The notes beneath the pieces were generated by a model, which searched no databases, had not been told where the DNA came from, and was given only the letters and a program-made list of their open reading frames with translations. This document shows positions 30,942 to 41,777 of a DNA stretch of 64,000 nt, in pieces. The position numbers and the translations under genes were made by a program. The stretch's first letter is position 1; every line of letters begins with the position of its first letter. Source of the DNA: Symbiodinium natans (Eukaryota > Sar > Dinophyceae > Suessiales > Symbiodiniaceae); NCBI GenBank assembly GCA_905221605.1, contig CAJNDS010002519.1, positions 128,501 through 192,500 of the forward strand, given 5' to 3'.

Positions 30942-31070
30942 GTGACCGGTACCAGCTAGACACCTTGGAGGGCCCCTCAGGGGGTCTCCTGCACCCAATG
31001 CTGCGTAAGCATCGGGTCAACTTGGTGGATGCTCCCGGGACTGACAGTACAGGCACGCAGAGACTTTGCT
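30942..31070 (+). CDS. Exon with GTPase G3-like motif (DAPG)
   Basis: Acceptor CTGCACAG|G at 30941. The frame reads GDRYQLDTLEGPSGGLLHPM, then LRKHRVNLVDAPGTDS. A beta-strand of hydrophobic residues ending in D-x-P-G is the G3 (Walker B) box of TRAFAC GTPases; LVDxPGT is typical of dynamin/mitofusin-like members. The P-loop exon was not found, so the family is tentative. A GC donor (ACAG|GCACGC) would end the exon. Confidence 0.45.
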
Positions 31071-31231
31071 GGCCTCGCTACCTTTCTTTGTAGGGGCTTC
31101 CTATTCCGCCCACTGACGCCACAACATGTCGCCAGCCTTTTGTTGCACTCAGAATTCATGTCAGAATGATTCAGAATGTGTCTTAGACCAACCCGGGGTG
31201 ACAATGAGCTTGAGCGCAGAAGACGTCCGAG

Positions 31232-31439
31232 GTATCCAACAATCACTTGATGGACATCTCCGTTTTGAGCAAGGCCAACGGCTTCGAGGCTCTGCACACA
31301 ATCATGGCAACTCGGACGGCTCTGAGGGGAGAGGATAGGTCGGATAGGTGCTTCTGAAGCCGACTTCTAAATCAGAAAGGCGAGGAAGAACCTCTTGTCC
31401 CGCATCTCCCTCAACCTGCCAAACCTCATCGAGCTGAGC
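31232..31439 (+). CDS. Leucine-rich-repeat gene: first recognisable exons
   Basis: Acceptor CCGAG|G at 31231 opens VSNNHLMDISVLSKANGFEA, the NxxL core of an LRR. After a small gap, GAAG|AAC at 31389 opens NLLSRISLNLPNLIELS, a further LRR. Both are plus strand in different frames, so an intron of about 60-90 bp separates them. LRR proteins act as protein-interaction scaffolds; this resembles the SDS22/U2A'-like class more than receptor kinases. Confidence 0.5.
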
Positions 31440-31982
31440 CCAGGCTGCACTTTGCACAGCCAAGCAAATCACGGCACAAAAGTGACTAATAGTCGATCGC
31501 TGACCTTTTTGTGTGCATGGGCATCTTCCGCTGTCGGCTCATCGCTTTTGTTTTTGGTGGGGCTTTGCGCGCGGAGCCTGAGGAACCTGGCCTACAACCT
31601 GCTAAAGACCATGCTGCTTAGATCCAAGAGCACGGGGTTTTCTGGGGTTTCCCACGTGCAAGTGCAAAAGCTCTACGACCTTCAAAATCCCTTCCCAAGC
31701 CTGAATTCAAAGCCTCTGGGCCTTGCCTGCGTGTAGGTAAGAATACGGGCCCAAAGCTTATGCAAAAAGCGCTTCCGCCTCCTTTTTTAGTTTCCCCAGG
31801 CCGAGCCTGGGACTTCTGCCTTCACTGGAGGTGCTGATTTTGCACCTCGGGCACGCTTCAGGCCAACAGGAGATAGCAAATTCTCTCAGGTGGAGACGGG
31901 TGTTGCGGGAATACTCTGGGCCAGCGTGCGCTGTTGTTGTACTTGTCTTGAGCAGCATTGGGACAGCGAGCCAGGTCACACA

Positions 31983-32080
31983 ACCAGCTAAGCGGCAGCC
32001 TGGAGAATTTGAAGTCGTCCATGCGCATCAAGCGCTTGGATTTGGCTTACAACGAGTTTGACCAGCAGCCAAAAATTAGG
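31983..32080 (+). CDS. Leucine-rich-repeat gene: middle exon
   Basis: The frame reads NQLSGSLENLKSSMRIKRLD, then LAYNEFDQQPK. The consensus LxxLxLxxNxF is complete (IKRLDLAYNEF). It follows the previous LRR exons on the same strand. Confidence 0.55.
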
Positions 32081-32177
32081 AACGCTTGTGACTCAAGTCC
32101 TTTTTCTCATAAAGATGATATCAAAAGGCCCCAGGCCTTGAGCACCAAGCTCCCAACACCTCGTAAACTCTGCTCAG

Positions 32178-32309
32178 GACTGGACCCCGTCGCAGCTCTC
32201 GCAAGCCTTGAATGCCATGAGCCACCTTCGGAGCCTTCAGAACCTCCGGCTTTATCACAACAAGTTCGTGGTGCCTGGGCACGAGCTTAGGAGCTTTTCG
32301 GGGCTGTGG
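32178..32309 (+). CDS. Leucine-rich-repeat gene: exon before the poly-G tract
   Basis: Acceptor CTGCTCAG|G at 32177 opens DWTPSQLSQALNAMSHLRSL, then QNLRLYHNKFVVPGHELRSF: two LRR cores. The frame runs to CTGTGG|GTTGGG, where a GT donor sits immediately before 39 consecutive G residues. The tract would then be intronic. Confidence 0.6.
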
Positions 32310-32310
32310 G

Positions 32311-32312
<2 letters not shown>

Positions 32313-32351
<39 letters not shown>
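32313..32351 (+). repeat. 39-nt poly-G tract
   Basis: An uninterrupted run of 39 G residues on the plus strand (poly-C on the minus strand), directly after a probable splice donor. Length may be affected by sequencing. Confidence 0.9.
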
Positions 32352-32352
<1 letters not shown>

Positions 32353-32431
32353 GCCGGGCAACTTTTTTCAGTAATTAGTGGGGCAAAGCAAGGGGGTGTG
32401 GAGTCTTTCATAGCGTAACCGTAACCCTGCT

Positions 32432-32560
32432 TTGCGGAGTTCCGTCGAGGCCTGCTTCAAAGAATACCAGATCTATGTTGTCAGCAAGCTCAAGTCTCTG
32501 CAGAAGCTGGATGACTGCATCATCAGCATGCACCTGGACAAAAAGTTGAAAGAAATCCTG
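32432..32560 (+). CDS. Leucine-rich-repeat gene: C-terminal cap exon
   Basis: The frame reads SSVEACFKEYQIYVVSKLKS, then LQKLDDCIISMHLDKKLKEI. LKSLQKLDDCII is the pattern of an LRR C-terminal cap (LxxLxxLD followed by a beta residue pair), as in SDS22 and U2A'. The frame stays open to 32647, so the true end is unclear. Confidence 0.5.
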
Positions 32561-33169
32561 AAGCTTGGGGGTGACATCGGGTCCTGGCCGTACATGCCGA
32601 CAGACACGGCATCCTCACCTGGCTTGTTGGAGTTGAGAGCGTCATGAGACCGCACCGCATGACTTCAATCTTGGGTTAACAGAGCAAGAAGGCATGATGC
32701 AGCGGAAGCACAGTGGATCTCCCAATATCCTCCATCAAGTCGGGTTGCCTGATAGCATCTTGCGCGCATCTTGCGCGCGTGAGGCCAGAGAATACCTTCC
32801 AGTGCCCTCAGAAGAGGGCCTTACAAGCCTTCTTCGAAATAATGCCTGTTATACCATGTTATCCCATGGTGCACAGCACTGCCGTGCATGAGCTTTTCAG
32901 CTTCGTGTGATATACCAAGGGACATGCGGGACGAGATCGAGAGTACGAACCTCTTGGCCCTGGATGTTTATGATGTGGCTTTCAAGAAACGTCAGGAGAC
33001 GAAGCACATGGAGAGCGAAACATGGTGAAACCCCCTCCCTGGCCTGCACCACCAATGGAATGGTCGGGGTTTCTTGGCCTCATTCCTCCCATCATGTCAA
33101 TGTGAAACACTTTTAGCTGGACACTGACGTCCGCATACCCTCTGTCCCTCTATCCCTTTCTCCCCACCC

Positions 33170-33254
33170 CCCCCCCTCTCTCTCTCTCTCTCCATCTCCC
33201 ATCTCTCCATCTCCTCCATCTCCATCTCCATCTCCATCTCCATCTCCATCTCCA

Positions 33255-33297
<43 letters not shown>
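33170..33297. repeat. (TCTCCA)n and (CT)n compound microsatellite
   Basis: A C run at 33167-33176, CT repeats, about nine TCTCCA hexamers (33205-33258) and then (CT)n to 33296. Confidence 0.9.
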
Positions 33298-33299
<2 letters not shown>

Positions 33300-33945
33300 C
33301 TGTATGTCCATAGAAAGGTATTGGGTATTGTCCTTTCCTTTAATAGGGGAGTGCTTGTGTTATGGGTTGTTGTTGGTACATTTTGCAGGGTCTCTGGAAT
33401 TTGCTTGCTCAGCAAGCCGATTACGGACTCCCGTCATCCGCGGGCGCAGAGTTTAGGTGTTGAGCATTATAGAATTCACAGACTTCCAAGTTGAAATGAA
33501 GATTGAAGATTGGAGATCTCACAGGGGAGTTTTCTGAAATCTTCGGTTTCAATTTGTTGATTCGGAATTCTTTGGGGGATCTTCAATCTGCAGTCTTCAT
33601 TTTCAAGAAATCAAAAATTGTGTTTTGGCAATTTTCTGTTTCCGTTGCAACTGCTTGCCGATATCCATGGCTTCTGGGGATCTCCCGGAGATGGGGTAGG
33701 ACATTCTCCGCAAACGATGAAAATCACAGAACATTGGGTGGGTTTCCAATGTTTGGCAGGAATGCTTCCAAAACGTTGGTTCAGGTAGGGTTCCCTTGAG
33801 TGGGTGCACATGTTGGGGGTTTAGCGCGTTTCGTTGTGGAATTTTTTCGAGCTTTGAAACTCTCGGGCTTCTGAGACCAGGAAGAAATGTATATGTATAT
33901 ATATATATATACGTATACATGCATATCTGTATTATTTATTTGTAG

Positions 33946-34080
33946 CGCTTCCGGAACCGGATGAAGAGGCGTGCTAGAAGCCTGACAAGAGCTGTCCTTG
34001 CACATTTCTCAGCTGCAAAGGAGGAGCTGGCGAGGAGAAGGAGCAGTGCTGGTGTGGGGCCCTGTGCTCAGAGGCGCTGA
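33946..34080 (+). CDS. Exon coding a basic helical segment
   Basis: Acceptor TTTGTAG| at 33945 opens RFRNRMKRRARSLTRAVLAH, then FSAAKEELARRRSSAGVG, closing at TGA 34078. Highly basic helix; unknown function. First of a series of small plus-strand exons to 34.8 kb. Confidence 0.45.
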   Translation, partial: RFRNRMKRRARSLTRAVLAHFSAAKEELARRRSSAGVGPCAQRR

Positions 34081-34181
34081 TAGATATTTTTGAGGGTACA
34101 TGATGTGGGCGTTGCTGGCCGATGAGAAGCTAGCGGCACGTCACCCTGCACGTCAAAGAATCCTCTCCAAGGTTCAAAACC

Positions 34182-34440
34182 ATGGGAGCAGGCGTGGGAA
34201 AGCTGAAACAGATCATGGAGTCGCTGGAAGAGATCCTTGAGGCCGGGCCGAGGGGCAAGCACGGAGAGGGAGAGCAGGGCTGCAAGAATGACCGCTCCAG
34301 TCAGTTTGAGTCATAGTTTCCAGGACCCCAGCGCCCTGGCAGCACGCGTCGCCGTGGTGCGTGAGAACGCCGCCCTCAGGGCGAACAGCAGTGGCAATGA
34401 GGCTTTGGATATTGAGAACCGACTTGAGAGATGTGGCAGC
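34182..34440 (+). CDS. Two consecutive exons, coiled-coil type protein
   Basis: An ATG at 34182 opens MGAGVGKLKQIMESLEEILE and AGPRGKHGEGEQGCKND to a TAG at 34314. Directly after, the acceptor TTTCCAG|G at 34323 opens DPSALAARVAVVRENAALRA, then SSGNEALDIENRLERCGS. Both are helical, with a Leu-zipper-like second part. The intron between them would be very short unless a donor lies upstream in the first frame. Confidence 0.45.
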
Positions 34441-34552
34441 AGGGGGTTTGCTTGCTCACAGGGCCGCGGATCTGCAGGTCAAGCTGCAAGGGTCTGGGTT
34501 TGCGGGACTCTGATTATGTGAAGAACATGATGAGCTTGGCGTTGCCCTTCAG

Positions 34553-34781
34553 GGCTTCCACGTCGAGGAGGCCTTCTGGGACGGCATGGACAATGGTGGC
34601 TCCGACAAAGAGACTTGACAGGTTCACACCGAAAGGCTTATAAGGCTTTTGGCTGGAGTTTGTGGGTTTGTGCACGCTGTAGGCTGCAAAAAAAGCTCAT
34701 CTTCTTAAGGAGATGCAGATCACGGTGTCCTACATCTTGGAGCTCATCACAGCAGCAGAATGCCCAGCAAACGAGAACTAG
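34553..34781 (+). CDS. Two small exons, unknown protein
   Basis: Acceptor CCTTCAG|G at 34552 opens GFHVEEAFWDGMDNGGSDKE. A later acceptor-like AAAAAAG| near 34696 opens LLKEMQITVSYILELITAAE, then CPANEN. Acidic and hydrophobic content is plausible. Probably the same gene as the preceding exons. Confidence 0.4.
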
Positions 34782-34799
34782 AAGCCTGTTGAGAAGCGT

Positions 34800-36160
34800 C
34801 CCAATTGTTCCTGCCTTGCCAAGCCCTGCCAGAGGTGTTAGCAAGGCAAGAGCTTGGTGCTTTTTTGCCGGGTCTTTGCACGACATCAAAGCGGAGTCAG
34901 ACATTTTGGAAACGACTTACCCTTGCGTTTGTCGGTCTACTCGTGAGCCCCGCCCAGTGAATCAAAACGACAAACAGACCCCACGTTTCAAAAGACATGC
35001 TTGATTTGACCAAACATGGGACAACAGCCTCCTTTTCGATGGATATCCTTTGGCAACTCCCCCCCCCCCGCCGCCCAGAGCAAGGAAGTGTTCTTGAATT
35101 AACGAAAACGCATGGAAGCCCGCAGCTCGAAACCTTCGGCTCATCATCTCTCAGGTTATGGAGCGCCATGACACTGCCCGGAACAGCTTGGTGGAAACTT
35201 TGGGCTGCCTGCCCAGGATTGAATCTTCCAAGAAGTATAATTCGTTGAGTGACTAGCAGGAGCTACGATGCCAGTCTGCAATAGCTACGAACAAAACTTA
35301 GCGTCAAGTTCTTACAGGCTTAGGGTACAAATAATGGTGCTGTTGCCTCGGCAGACAAGAGCCTGAGGCGGCTTACATGTCAGGACCCATGTACCTCAAC
35401 AACATTCAAAGCGTCTGTATTCTTTCGAAAGTTTTGGATTTTGATGAGGACAAGTCCGTCGCCCAAAGCACGCGGTTCGTCGTGTAGAGAGAAGGACTTT
35501 AGTTTCTGGCTGCTGTTCATGAACTGAAAATTGGGTTTAAAAAACTAGTGTGGGGCAGGCACCCTTCCATCCCTTCCACACTGCGGCTCGACCCCAAATG
35601 CAACATGCGATACCCAGAGTTCCCAACCCCAAGCAAGGTTCCGAACTAGGCCCAGATAGCTTTGCTGGGCCTGGGACAGAATCTTCGGGGCGCTGCAATT
35701 CGAGATGCGACAAACTTGGAAACTTGTTGGGAGTGGGCACCATTTTCTCTGGATAGTGACTGAGGGTTTACGCAGTTTGCACAGATCCAAGGCTTCCTGT
35801 CATGCGTTGTCTCACATGGCCTGGGCTTTCGCTGTTTGGACCTGCTTCGGCGGATGATGCTCAGCAGCGACCACTGTCTCCTGGAAGTGATGGTCACAGT
35901 GATGGAGTGGGCTTCGGCTTCATGATGTGTAAGTGATGTGTAAGCAGCTTCGTTTGAGGCTGACCAAAAGTACACGATCAGTATTTCTGCTCGGTGAGCC
36001 TAAGGTCGTGAGGAAGCAGGTCGCGGAGTAAAAACGATCGTGGTTCCGACTGTGCTTGCTTTCGGAGAGGTGCACCTGCTCAAGACCAGCAGTACAGAAC
36101 ATTGCGTGGGTGAGCGCTCGGTTGCGGTGATAGATCCTGGCCAGCCGTGCTAGTCTCTGC
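34800..36160. other. No gene identified
   Basis: Scattered short open frames only. The C run at 35057-35069 is a simple repeat. No splice-bounded exon with a recognisable pattern was found. Confidence 0.4.
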
Positions 36161-36169
36161 ACGGTGCGG

Positions 36170-36551
36170 TGCCGTAGCTTAAGCAAGGCCGACATCAACA
36201 GTGAGATCACCAAGACAATGCTCCTTGGCCTCCTTGACCTCGTGCAGGAAAAGCAAATCAGGCAGGACATGCAATGACAAGAACGTCAGTCAGCAAGCTT
36301 TTGCGATCCACCCAACTCTTGCATTGCAAGATACTGATATTGTTATCCGATGCCACCCATCCTTAAAGCATCACCTTGCGAGGGAGGAGGTCTGCGACAT
36401 TCTCGAGGAGTTGCTCCCCCTGCTGCTGAACTGGTTCCTGGGGGATGCTCCTGCTGCACATGGGGTCAGCGAATACGCATCCAGGAGTAGGTCATTAAAT
36501 GGACGAGGTTCAGGTCTCCAAACGCTTTGGGTGGGTCTTGCGGGGGTCTGA
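36170..36551 (+). CDS. Candidate exons, unknown protein
   Basis: A frame reading LSKADINSEITKTMLLGLLD, then LVQEKQIR, spans about 36178-36253. A second segment, in a different frame, reads TDIVIRCHPSLKHHLAREEV and CDILEELLPLLLNWFLGDAP (36330-36470). Both are protein-like; borders are approximate. The overlapping 258-codon minus frame is judged a shadow but cannot be excluded. Confidence 0.35.
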
Positions 36552-36859
36552 ATCTGCATTTCGGGGTTGACAAAGAATGACCGCCAGCAGCAACCGCAGC
36601 AGGGAGGGACGATGATGTGCAATGCTTGTGCCACGAGGAAGAATACCTCACCGAGGATGGGGCTCACATTGTTGCGCGGCCAAGTCTTTGTGTTGTTGGC
36701 ATCCTTTGTTTGGCTTTGAGGTTGCTTTCGTGATTTCGGCTCGGACAAACGCAGCGTGCCGCGCGGTTGTAGAATGTGCCTGAGGTGAAGCTTCTGGCTT
36801 CCATCACTGGTCCGGAGGAGTGAAGGAGGTTTTGGGAGAGTTTCATAGCGTCTGCTGCG

Positions 36860-37075
36860 TTCGGAGGAGTACGCGCAGAGAGCAGCATCACCGGAACTGG
36901 CAGCCAGGCGCAGCTGCAGCAATGTGTGCGGGGGAGGGTACGCGACCTCTTTGATCGTCAGGACCATTATGCACCTGGAGAACAAGGCTTTGTTTGTCCC
37001 TCGGCCACCCTTTGCTCTCGCAAACTTCCCGAAGAGTATTCTATTTTTGTGTCTTGTTGCATAAAGCCGGAACCT
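36860..37075 (+). CDS. Exon, unknown protein
   Basis: A long plus frame without its own start codon, hence easily missed: GSQAQLQQCVRGRVRDLFDR, then QDHYAPGEQGFVCPSATL and KLPEEYSIFVSC. Composition and continuity over 70 codons support coding. It is followed at 37097 by an exon after CCGCAG| reading RAEDNMRLRSTWIDVLQITQ to 37291. Confidence 0.45.
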
Positions 37076-37096
37076 TGACTTGAGATGTTTCCGCAG

Positions 37097-37291
37097 AGAG
37101 CCGAGGACAACATGCGTCTCAGGAGTACATGGATTGATGTGCTCCAAATCACGCAGAACATCATCATGTATGGGTCACAGGATGCGATGCCCAGCCAAGA
37201 CACCGACGCAGTGCCTTTCTTGTCCACAAGTCCGTCGTTGCAGTCGCTGCCAGAAACAGTGGAATCACAGCCAGACCCAGAATGCACTTGA
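37097..37291 (+). CDS. Exon or 3' end, unknown protein
   Basis: Acceptor TTTCCGCAG| at 37096. The frame reads RAEDNMRLRSTWIDVLQITQ, then NIIMYGSQDAMPSQDTD and a Ser/Pro-rich tail ending in QPDPECT and TGA. The tail suggests a protein C-terminus. Confidence 0.45.
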   Translation, partial: RAEDNMRLRSTWIDVLQITQNIIMYGSQDAMPSQDTDAVPFLSTSPSLQSLPETVESQPDPECT

Positions 37292-38334
37292 GAGAGGGCA
37301 ACTCTGAAGCCCCTGACCTAGTGGCGCTGCATATTCGACCTCCTGCAGGAGATCGTGGACATGTTCTACAAAGCCGCAAGCCACTCCAAGGCCTGATTGT
37401 GTTGAAATTCGTGGCGTAGAGAGACCAACGTTCGTGGGGAGCCCCCCTCTCTTGTCGGGTCATCCGTGTCATGCTCGGGGCTATAAAAGGAAAGACCGTC
37501 ACTGACACTTCATAGCCCCATTTCCTTCAGGGGCGTTCGTGTAACGCTTCGTGATAGCAGGGCGGTGCTCTTACAAGCCGGTGCCTTCTCTGCGTGTGCC
37601 CCTCAACTGAGGTCGTGGCTCGCCTCCGCCAGGTGCTCACGGCAACAAAAGGCCGAAGTGGCCGACCAACAATTGTGTGTTGTGAAAAGTTGTGAAGCTC
37701 ATCCAAGAAGCAGACTGCTTACACGAGTTCCCGTCCTGTCTGTGCATGTCTGCTGAACGGCTGCCTCCACACATGCGTCAGCCACCTAAGCTGTGAGTTC
37801 ATGATGCTACAGAGCACCGCTAGAGCACCACTGATGCAACAGGTCGACACAACGACCTGCCCTTGCCAGCTAGAACGATGCTCGATTGAGTCCATCGTTT
37901 GGCTGCAGATCTCAATCTAGAAACGCCTCAAAGTTTATCCTTGTGTCTCGCCTCGCCCAGGATCGCTTGCATTTGCCAGTTCGTCTCGGCCATGATGCAA
38001 CGAAGCAACGCCTCCTTGCAAGAGCATCTGCCTTAGTCCTGAGTTGGCTGGACAGTTGAACACTCCGTAACTTCATAACTATGTCATGTTTCGGCTCGCA
38101 TTCGACTGGGAACCCAAGCCCTGGTTCAGCCCAAGCTCAGCTCTGCCGAAGAGTCCTTCAGAGGTGCTGTGACCCCATCTGCTTCCAAGATGTTCTTTGC
38201 CAGCTTCTGCGTACCCACCTAGTGGACCCACTCATCATGGAGGCCGCTGGTATGAAGTAGTGATGCCGTGAATCGCCATTTCTTTCAAAGCCACTCTCTG
38301 AGCTACTTTGCAATCCGTGCTGCACGTGCCTCAG

Positions 38335-38382
38335 GCAGCGACGAAGACCCTCCGCACGATGCTTGAGGACCCCAAAGTCTAC
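38335..38382 (+). CDS. Small exon with clean borders
   Basis: Acceptor GCCTCAG|G at 38334 and donor CTACA|GTAAGC after 38382. The 48-bp exon reads AATKTLRTMLEDPKVY. The next exon of this gene is probably at 38480. Confidence 0.5.
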
Positions 38383-38479
38383 AGTAAGCAGGTGCCTTCC
38401 CAGCAAGGTAGCTCCTTTGACCTTGGCGTGGAAAAGCCCGGGATCATGAGGGGCCCCCCGAACCACCACACACCTGCAG

Positions 38480-38718
38480 GCCATCCGGGTCGTGGAAGAT
38501 CTACGGATAGTGACCCCGCTCCTCCAATTTCTGGGAGGGAAGAAGTTTCCCGGCCCAGAATTCTTGACTCTTCTTCTGGTCATGAGGGGAGTTTTCTGTC
38601 GGGGGGTTGCTGCCGACTTCATGACAAGGTATCCCGAGCTCTACAAGCTTGCCCTCAAGTACTCCGAGGATCAGTCACGCGATGCCCCACCCTTCGCAGA
38701 GCTTGAGAATGCTACTTG
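38480..38718 (+). CDS. Well-defined internal exon, unknown conserved-looking protein
   Basis: Acceptor CACCTGCAG|G at 38479 and consensus donor TACTTG|GTGAGT after 38718. The frame is open throughout: AIRVVEDLRIVTPLLQFLGG, PEFLTLLLVMRGVFCRGVAA and DFMTRYPELYKLALKYSEDQ. It looks like a helical cytosolic domain. I do not recognise the family. It is among the most reliable exon calls outside the main genes. Confidence 0.65.
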
Positions 38719-38922
38719 GTGAGTTGGAAAGGTGTGTCAGACCCTTCACGGAAGGTAAAGGTTTCTGGACATTCCTGGTGTCAGTTTGTTAAGCCAGGAC
38801 CTATAGGTGCTCAGGCCTACCCTACTTGCGGCTTCCTGCCGCGCTGGGCAGCTCAAGATAGTCTCAAATCGGGCACTTGCGGTGCATGTTCACTGGGGTG
38901 AGCCTGAAACAATGTAGCCCAG

Positions 38923-39045
38923 GACCTCGTCACCAACGCCATGATCGGTCCGGACCCCAGCCTAGGCGAGGCAGCTGTGACATACACGCCCGTGTCACGC
39001 TTTGACCCGTGGACTTGCCACCGCATGACGGTCAAGGGCTTGGGG
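38923..39045 (+). CDS. Next exon of the same unknown gene
   Basis: Acceptor TAGCCCAG|G at 38922 opens DLVTNAMIGPDPSLGEAAVT, then YTPVSRFDPWTCHRMTVKGL. Pro/Trp/His-containing and clearly protein-like. The donor is not definite; the frame stays open to 39204. Confidence 0.5.
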
Positions 39046-39236
39046 CTTAGGCTTCCGGCAGGCTTCCGGGGTGGCCCCCGTTCCATCCCATTCCCCCTTT
39101 CCAGCATGTTCGATACGAAGGCGGGGGCATGTGCATGGCATGGGCGCAGATCTGTGCAAATGAGGCATTGTTACTTTGGTGGAGTTCTTCGCCGCAGAAG
39201 ATGACACCTGGACGTGATAGCTTCAGATTCAATTAC

Positions 39237-39239
<3 letters not shown>

Positions 39240-39273
<34 letters not shown>
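39240..39273. repeat. (GT)n microsatellite
   Basis: Sixteen to seventeen GT dinucleotides. Confidence 0.9.
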
Positions 39274-39274
<1 letters not shown>

Positions 39275-39359
39275 GCGAACACAAGGTGCCAACCCACGAA
39301 GCCTGTGCTTAGATAAATTCAGTGCCGCCTGCTCGAACGATCCACTCACCCCTTCGAAG

Positions 39360-39520
39360 TCAAGTGCATGCTGTAACTGCCACCTCTCCCAAAAAGCCAG
39401 TGACTTCACCTGTACGCCACTATGAACAGCTTGAAATTTCCAGCAAGGAGAGCATCAATGATGACATAGCAAGGCAGCTTGTCAACGATGCGATGAATAC
39501 TCAGGGGAGTCTTGGTTTAT
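39360..39520 (+). CDS. Candidate exon, unknown protein
   Basis: A frame reading SPKKPVTSPVRHYEQLEISS, then KESINDDIARQLVNDAMNTQ. Coding character is strong in the second half. Borders not determined. Confidence 0.4.
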
Positions 39521-40062
39521 CATGTCAGCTACTTGTGACAGCCAGAGGGTGCTTCTGCTGTACATGGAAGACAGCGCCGCTCAGGAGAGAGACCATTCTC
39601 CTCAAACTGCTGGTTATCCCCTGCGATGATCTGAAGCTTGCTTGAATTGGCACTGGACGGGATGTGATTTATGTGATATTAGGGGCATCGCTGAGCGCGT
39701 AGATCAGCATGGAAGCCGCAGCACAGTGCTGGACTCATCTGACGCACGCGCGTGATCTTGCAGCGTTGTGTAGGCCCGCAGCCCCACGCGCGCAAAGTGG
39801 ACAGCTTTCTTGCAGCTGCAGGCTAGATTCGTGAGAGATGGTGGAGCGCGCACATGGGTGAGAAACCACTCCGTGAAAAACCGTAAAGGAAGTTGCATTT
39901 CATCGTCTAGTTTGTCGCAACCTTCAGCATAATCGTCCTTGGCGTCTTGCAGGAGAAGGAACTCTTAGTCAAGTGGCATCAGTCGCGATGTTCGTCGGAC
40001 GTCTGTTCGACTTGAGCTGGCATGTCAATGTCATGTAAATTTAGACCTGTAGAGTGGTTTAG

Positions 40063-40145
40063 GTCAAATTGACGTGCGAGATGCACTACAAGCCGGGCTG
40101 GTTTTTGCGGGCTTCGCCTGTGTTTTTTGCTGGACCTGTGGGGAG
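40063..40145 (+). CDS. Internal exon with consensus donor
   Basis: Acceptor GGTTTAG|G at 40062 and donor GGGAG|GTAAGT after 40145. In phase 0 it reads VKLTCEMHYKPGWFLRASPV, then FFAGPVG. The overlapping frame (MRDALQAGLVFAGFACVFCW) is also open and hydrophobic, so the frame choice has some doubt. Confidence 0.5.
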
Positions 40146-40422
40146 GTAAGTTGCCTGCAGTTTCGTTCCAAGCACGTGAGAGCGTATCTGGTTGAACAGT
40201 ACCGATGGTGTAAGTTAGGGATGACGACCATCATGTGCCTAAGAAACCAAAATGGAGCCACACGACTGAGGAAATTGATCGTTATGCGCTGCCTGAGCAA
40301 GGTGCCTCTCAGCAGCTTGGCTCCATGGCTCTGCCTTTCTGGCATGACTGTATGTGGCCCCATGGGATCTACATGATCTGATACTCCCAGTTGCTTCCGT
40401 CGTGGTGATTTGTTTCTGTTAG

Positions 40423-40800
40423 CTACAGACATTGGAGGAAGTTTTTGTTCGGTCGTTGCGTTTCGGGGTGCCACCGAGGGAAAGATTTCAGGAGGATGAT
40501 TTTCAATGCCGTTTGCCAATTTAGCTTTGGGCCGAGACACACAATATGCACAAAACACACCAGATGCAAGGACGGAGTAGGACGGGGGCATTGTGTCCTC
40601 GCAGTCCCATCCGATTCGTAACACTTCAGTATGGACCTTGCGGAGGAAACCATGAGCGGCTGCAAGACTCGATAGAAGTTCACTCTAGACCCCAGCACTG
40701 AATCTCAGCCAGAGGCCAGATCGAGCCAGATGAGATGGGCGCCATTGTAAAGTGCCTCTCCGATGTGAAGAACATTGGGGAAGGGCGCACTGAGGAGATG
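40423..40800 (+). CDS. Two coding segments, unknown protein
   Basis: After TCTGTTAG| at 40422 the frame reads LQTLEEVFVRSLRFGVPPRE, then RFQEDDFQ. After GAGGCCAG| at 40719 another frame reads IEPDEMGAIVKCLSDVKNIG, then EGRTEEMP. Both are convincing exons; the sequence between them is taken as intron. Confidence 0.45.
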
Positions 40801-41777
40801 CCGCTCGGCCCTGGGCTTCGGGTTCAACATGGTTCAACATCCCAGGGCGGGTCTCAGGATATCCTCTCCCGTGTGCTGTTTCTCCATTTCCTGCTGTGCA
40901 AGCAAAGGCTGGCGTTGGTGGTGCGTCAGCTTGAACGTTTGCTTTTGGCTCCGGGCGACACTGGCATCTGGGCAGCCTTAAACATCCAGATCAGCGGCTT
41001 GTGCCGTACTTTTGCAGTGCGTACGGCCGTAGGGTTTGGTATGAGGCGGTTTTCGTCTAACCTTGGCTTGTTAAGTAAGCGGCGTCAGTACAAGTGTTTG
41101 CCGGGTTGCCGCAGAAACGGTTGACCTTTGTGCTTGCTAATTGCTACAAGTGGACCGCAGTCCTTCACGATCAATTAATTTTGCATTACCAATATGGCCT
41201 GCCAGGCCTTGGTTTCCGACAAGGCTTTGCAGAAAGGGCCGTGGCCGAGTGCAGCGAAGCGCGATCTGAAATAGTTCGGGTAGAGATCACAACCAGAATG
41301 AGGTTTTAGGCATTCGGTTGGGGTTGGACCGTGGGTAGTGCAGTTGATGTCAGCTGTAGCACGTCTACACCCTAAACCTAAAAGTCGGGGAGAACATCAA
41401 CTTGTTACGCATTCCAGTTCTTAGTGCAATCTGATTGTTGCGGGTCTTCTTTGGTGACGGGCGCCTGGTATGTCCGTATGGAGTTCGGACTTGTCGGAAA
41501 GTTGCCGTGCGAGAGTGAGCGAACCACTAAATTTGCTCCAGCATATGCGTCGTTTCTAGTGTCGCGAGAAAGCGCTTGGACTAGTTTGCTTGTACGGGCA
41601 AGCGGGTCTGAGGAGATCCTCCTCGCAAACTCGGCGCGCTCGACGGATCGCGAGTTGGGGTCCTGGATGGCCCATGATGGCCCCACCTTCGAAACTCGTA
41701 GTAAGGGCATGATTTGTTGCAGAATGTGAACCCGGAAGGATGGCCTTCCATTGTGCTGGGTTGGGGGCTTTTGGGAG

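Noticed and set aside
36371-37147. 258-codon minus-strand ORF
   Set aside because: The plus strand holds two segments with better protein character and splice acceptors; the minus product is Ser/Arg/His-rich.
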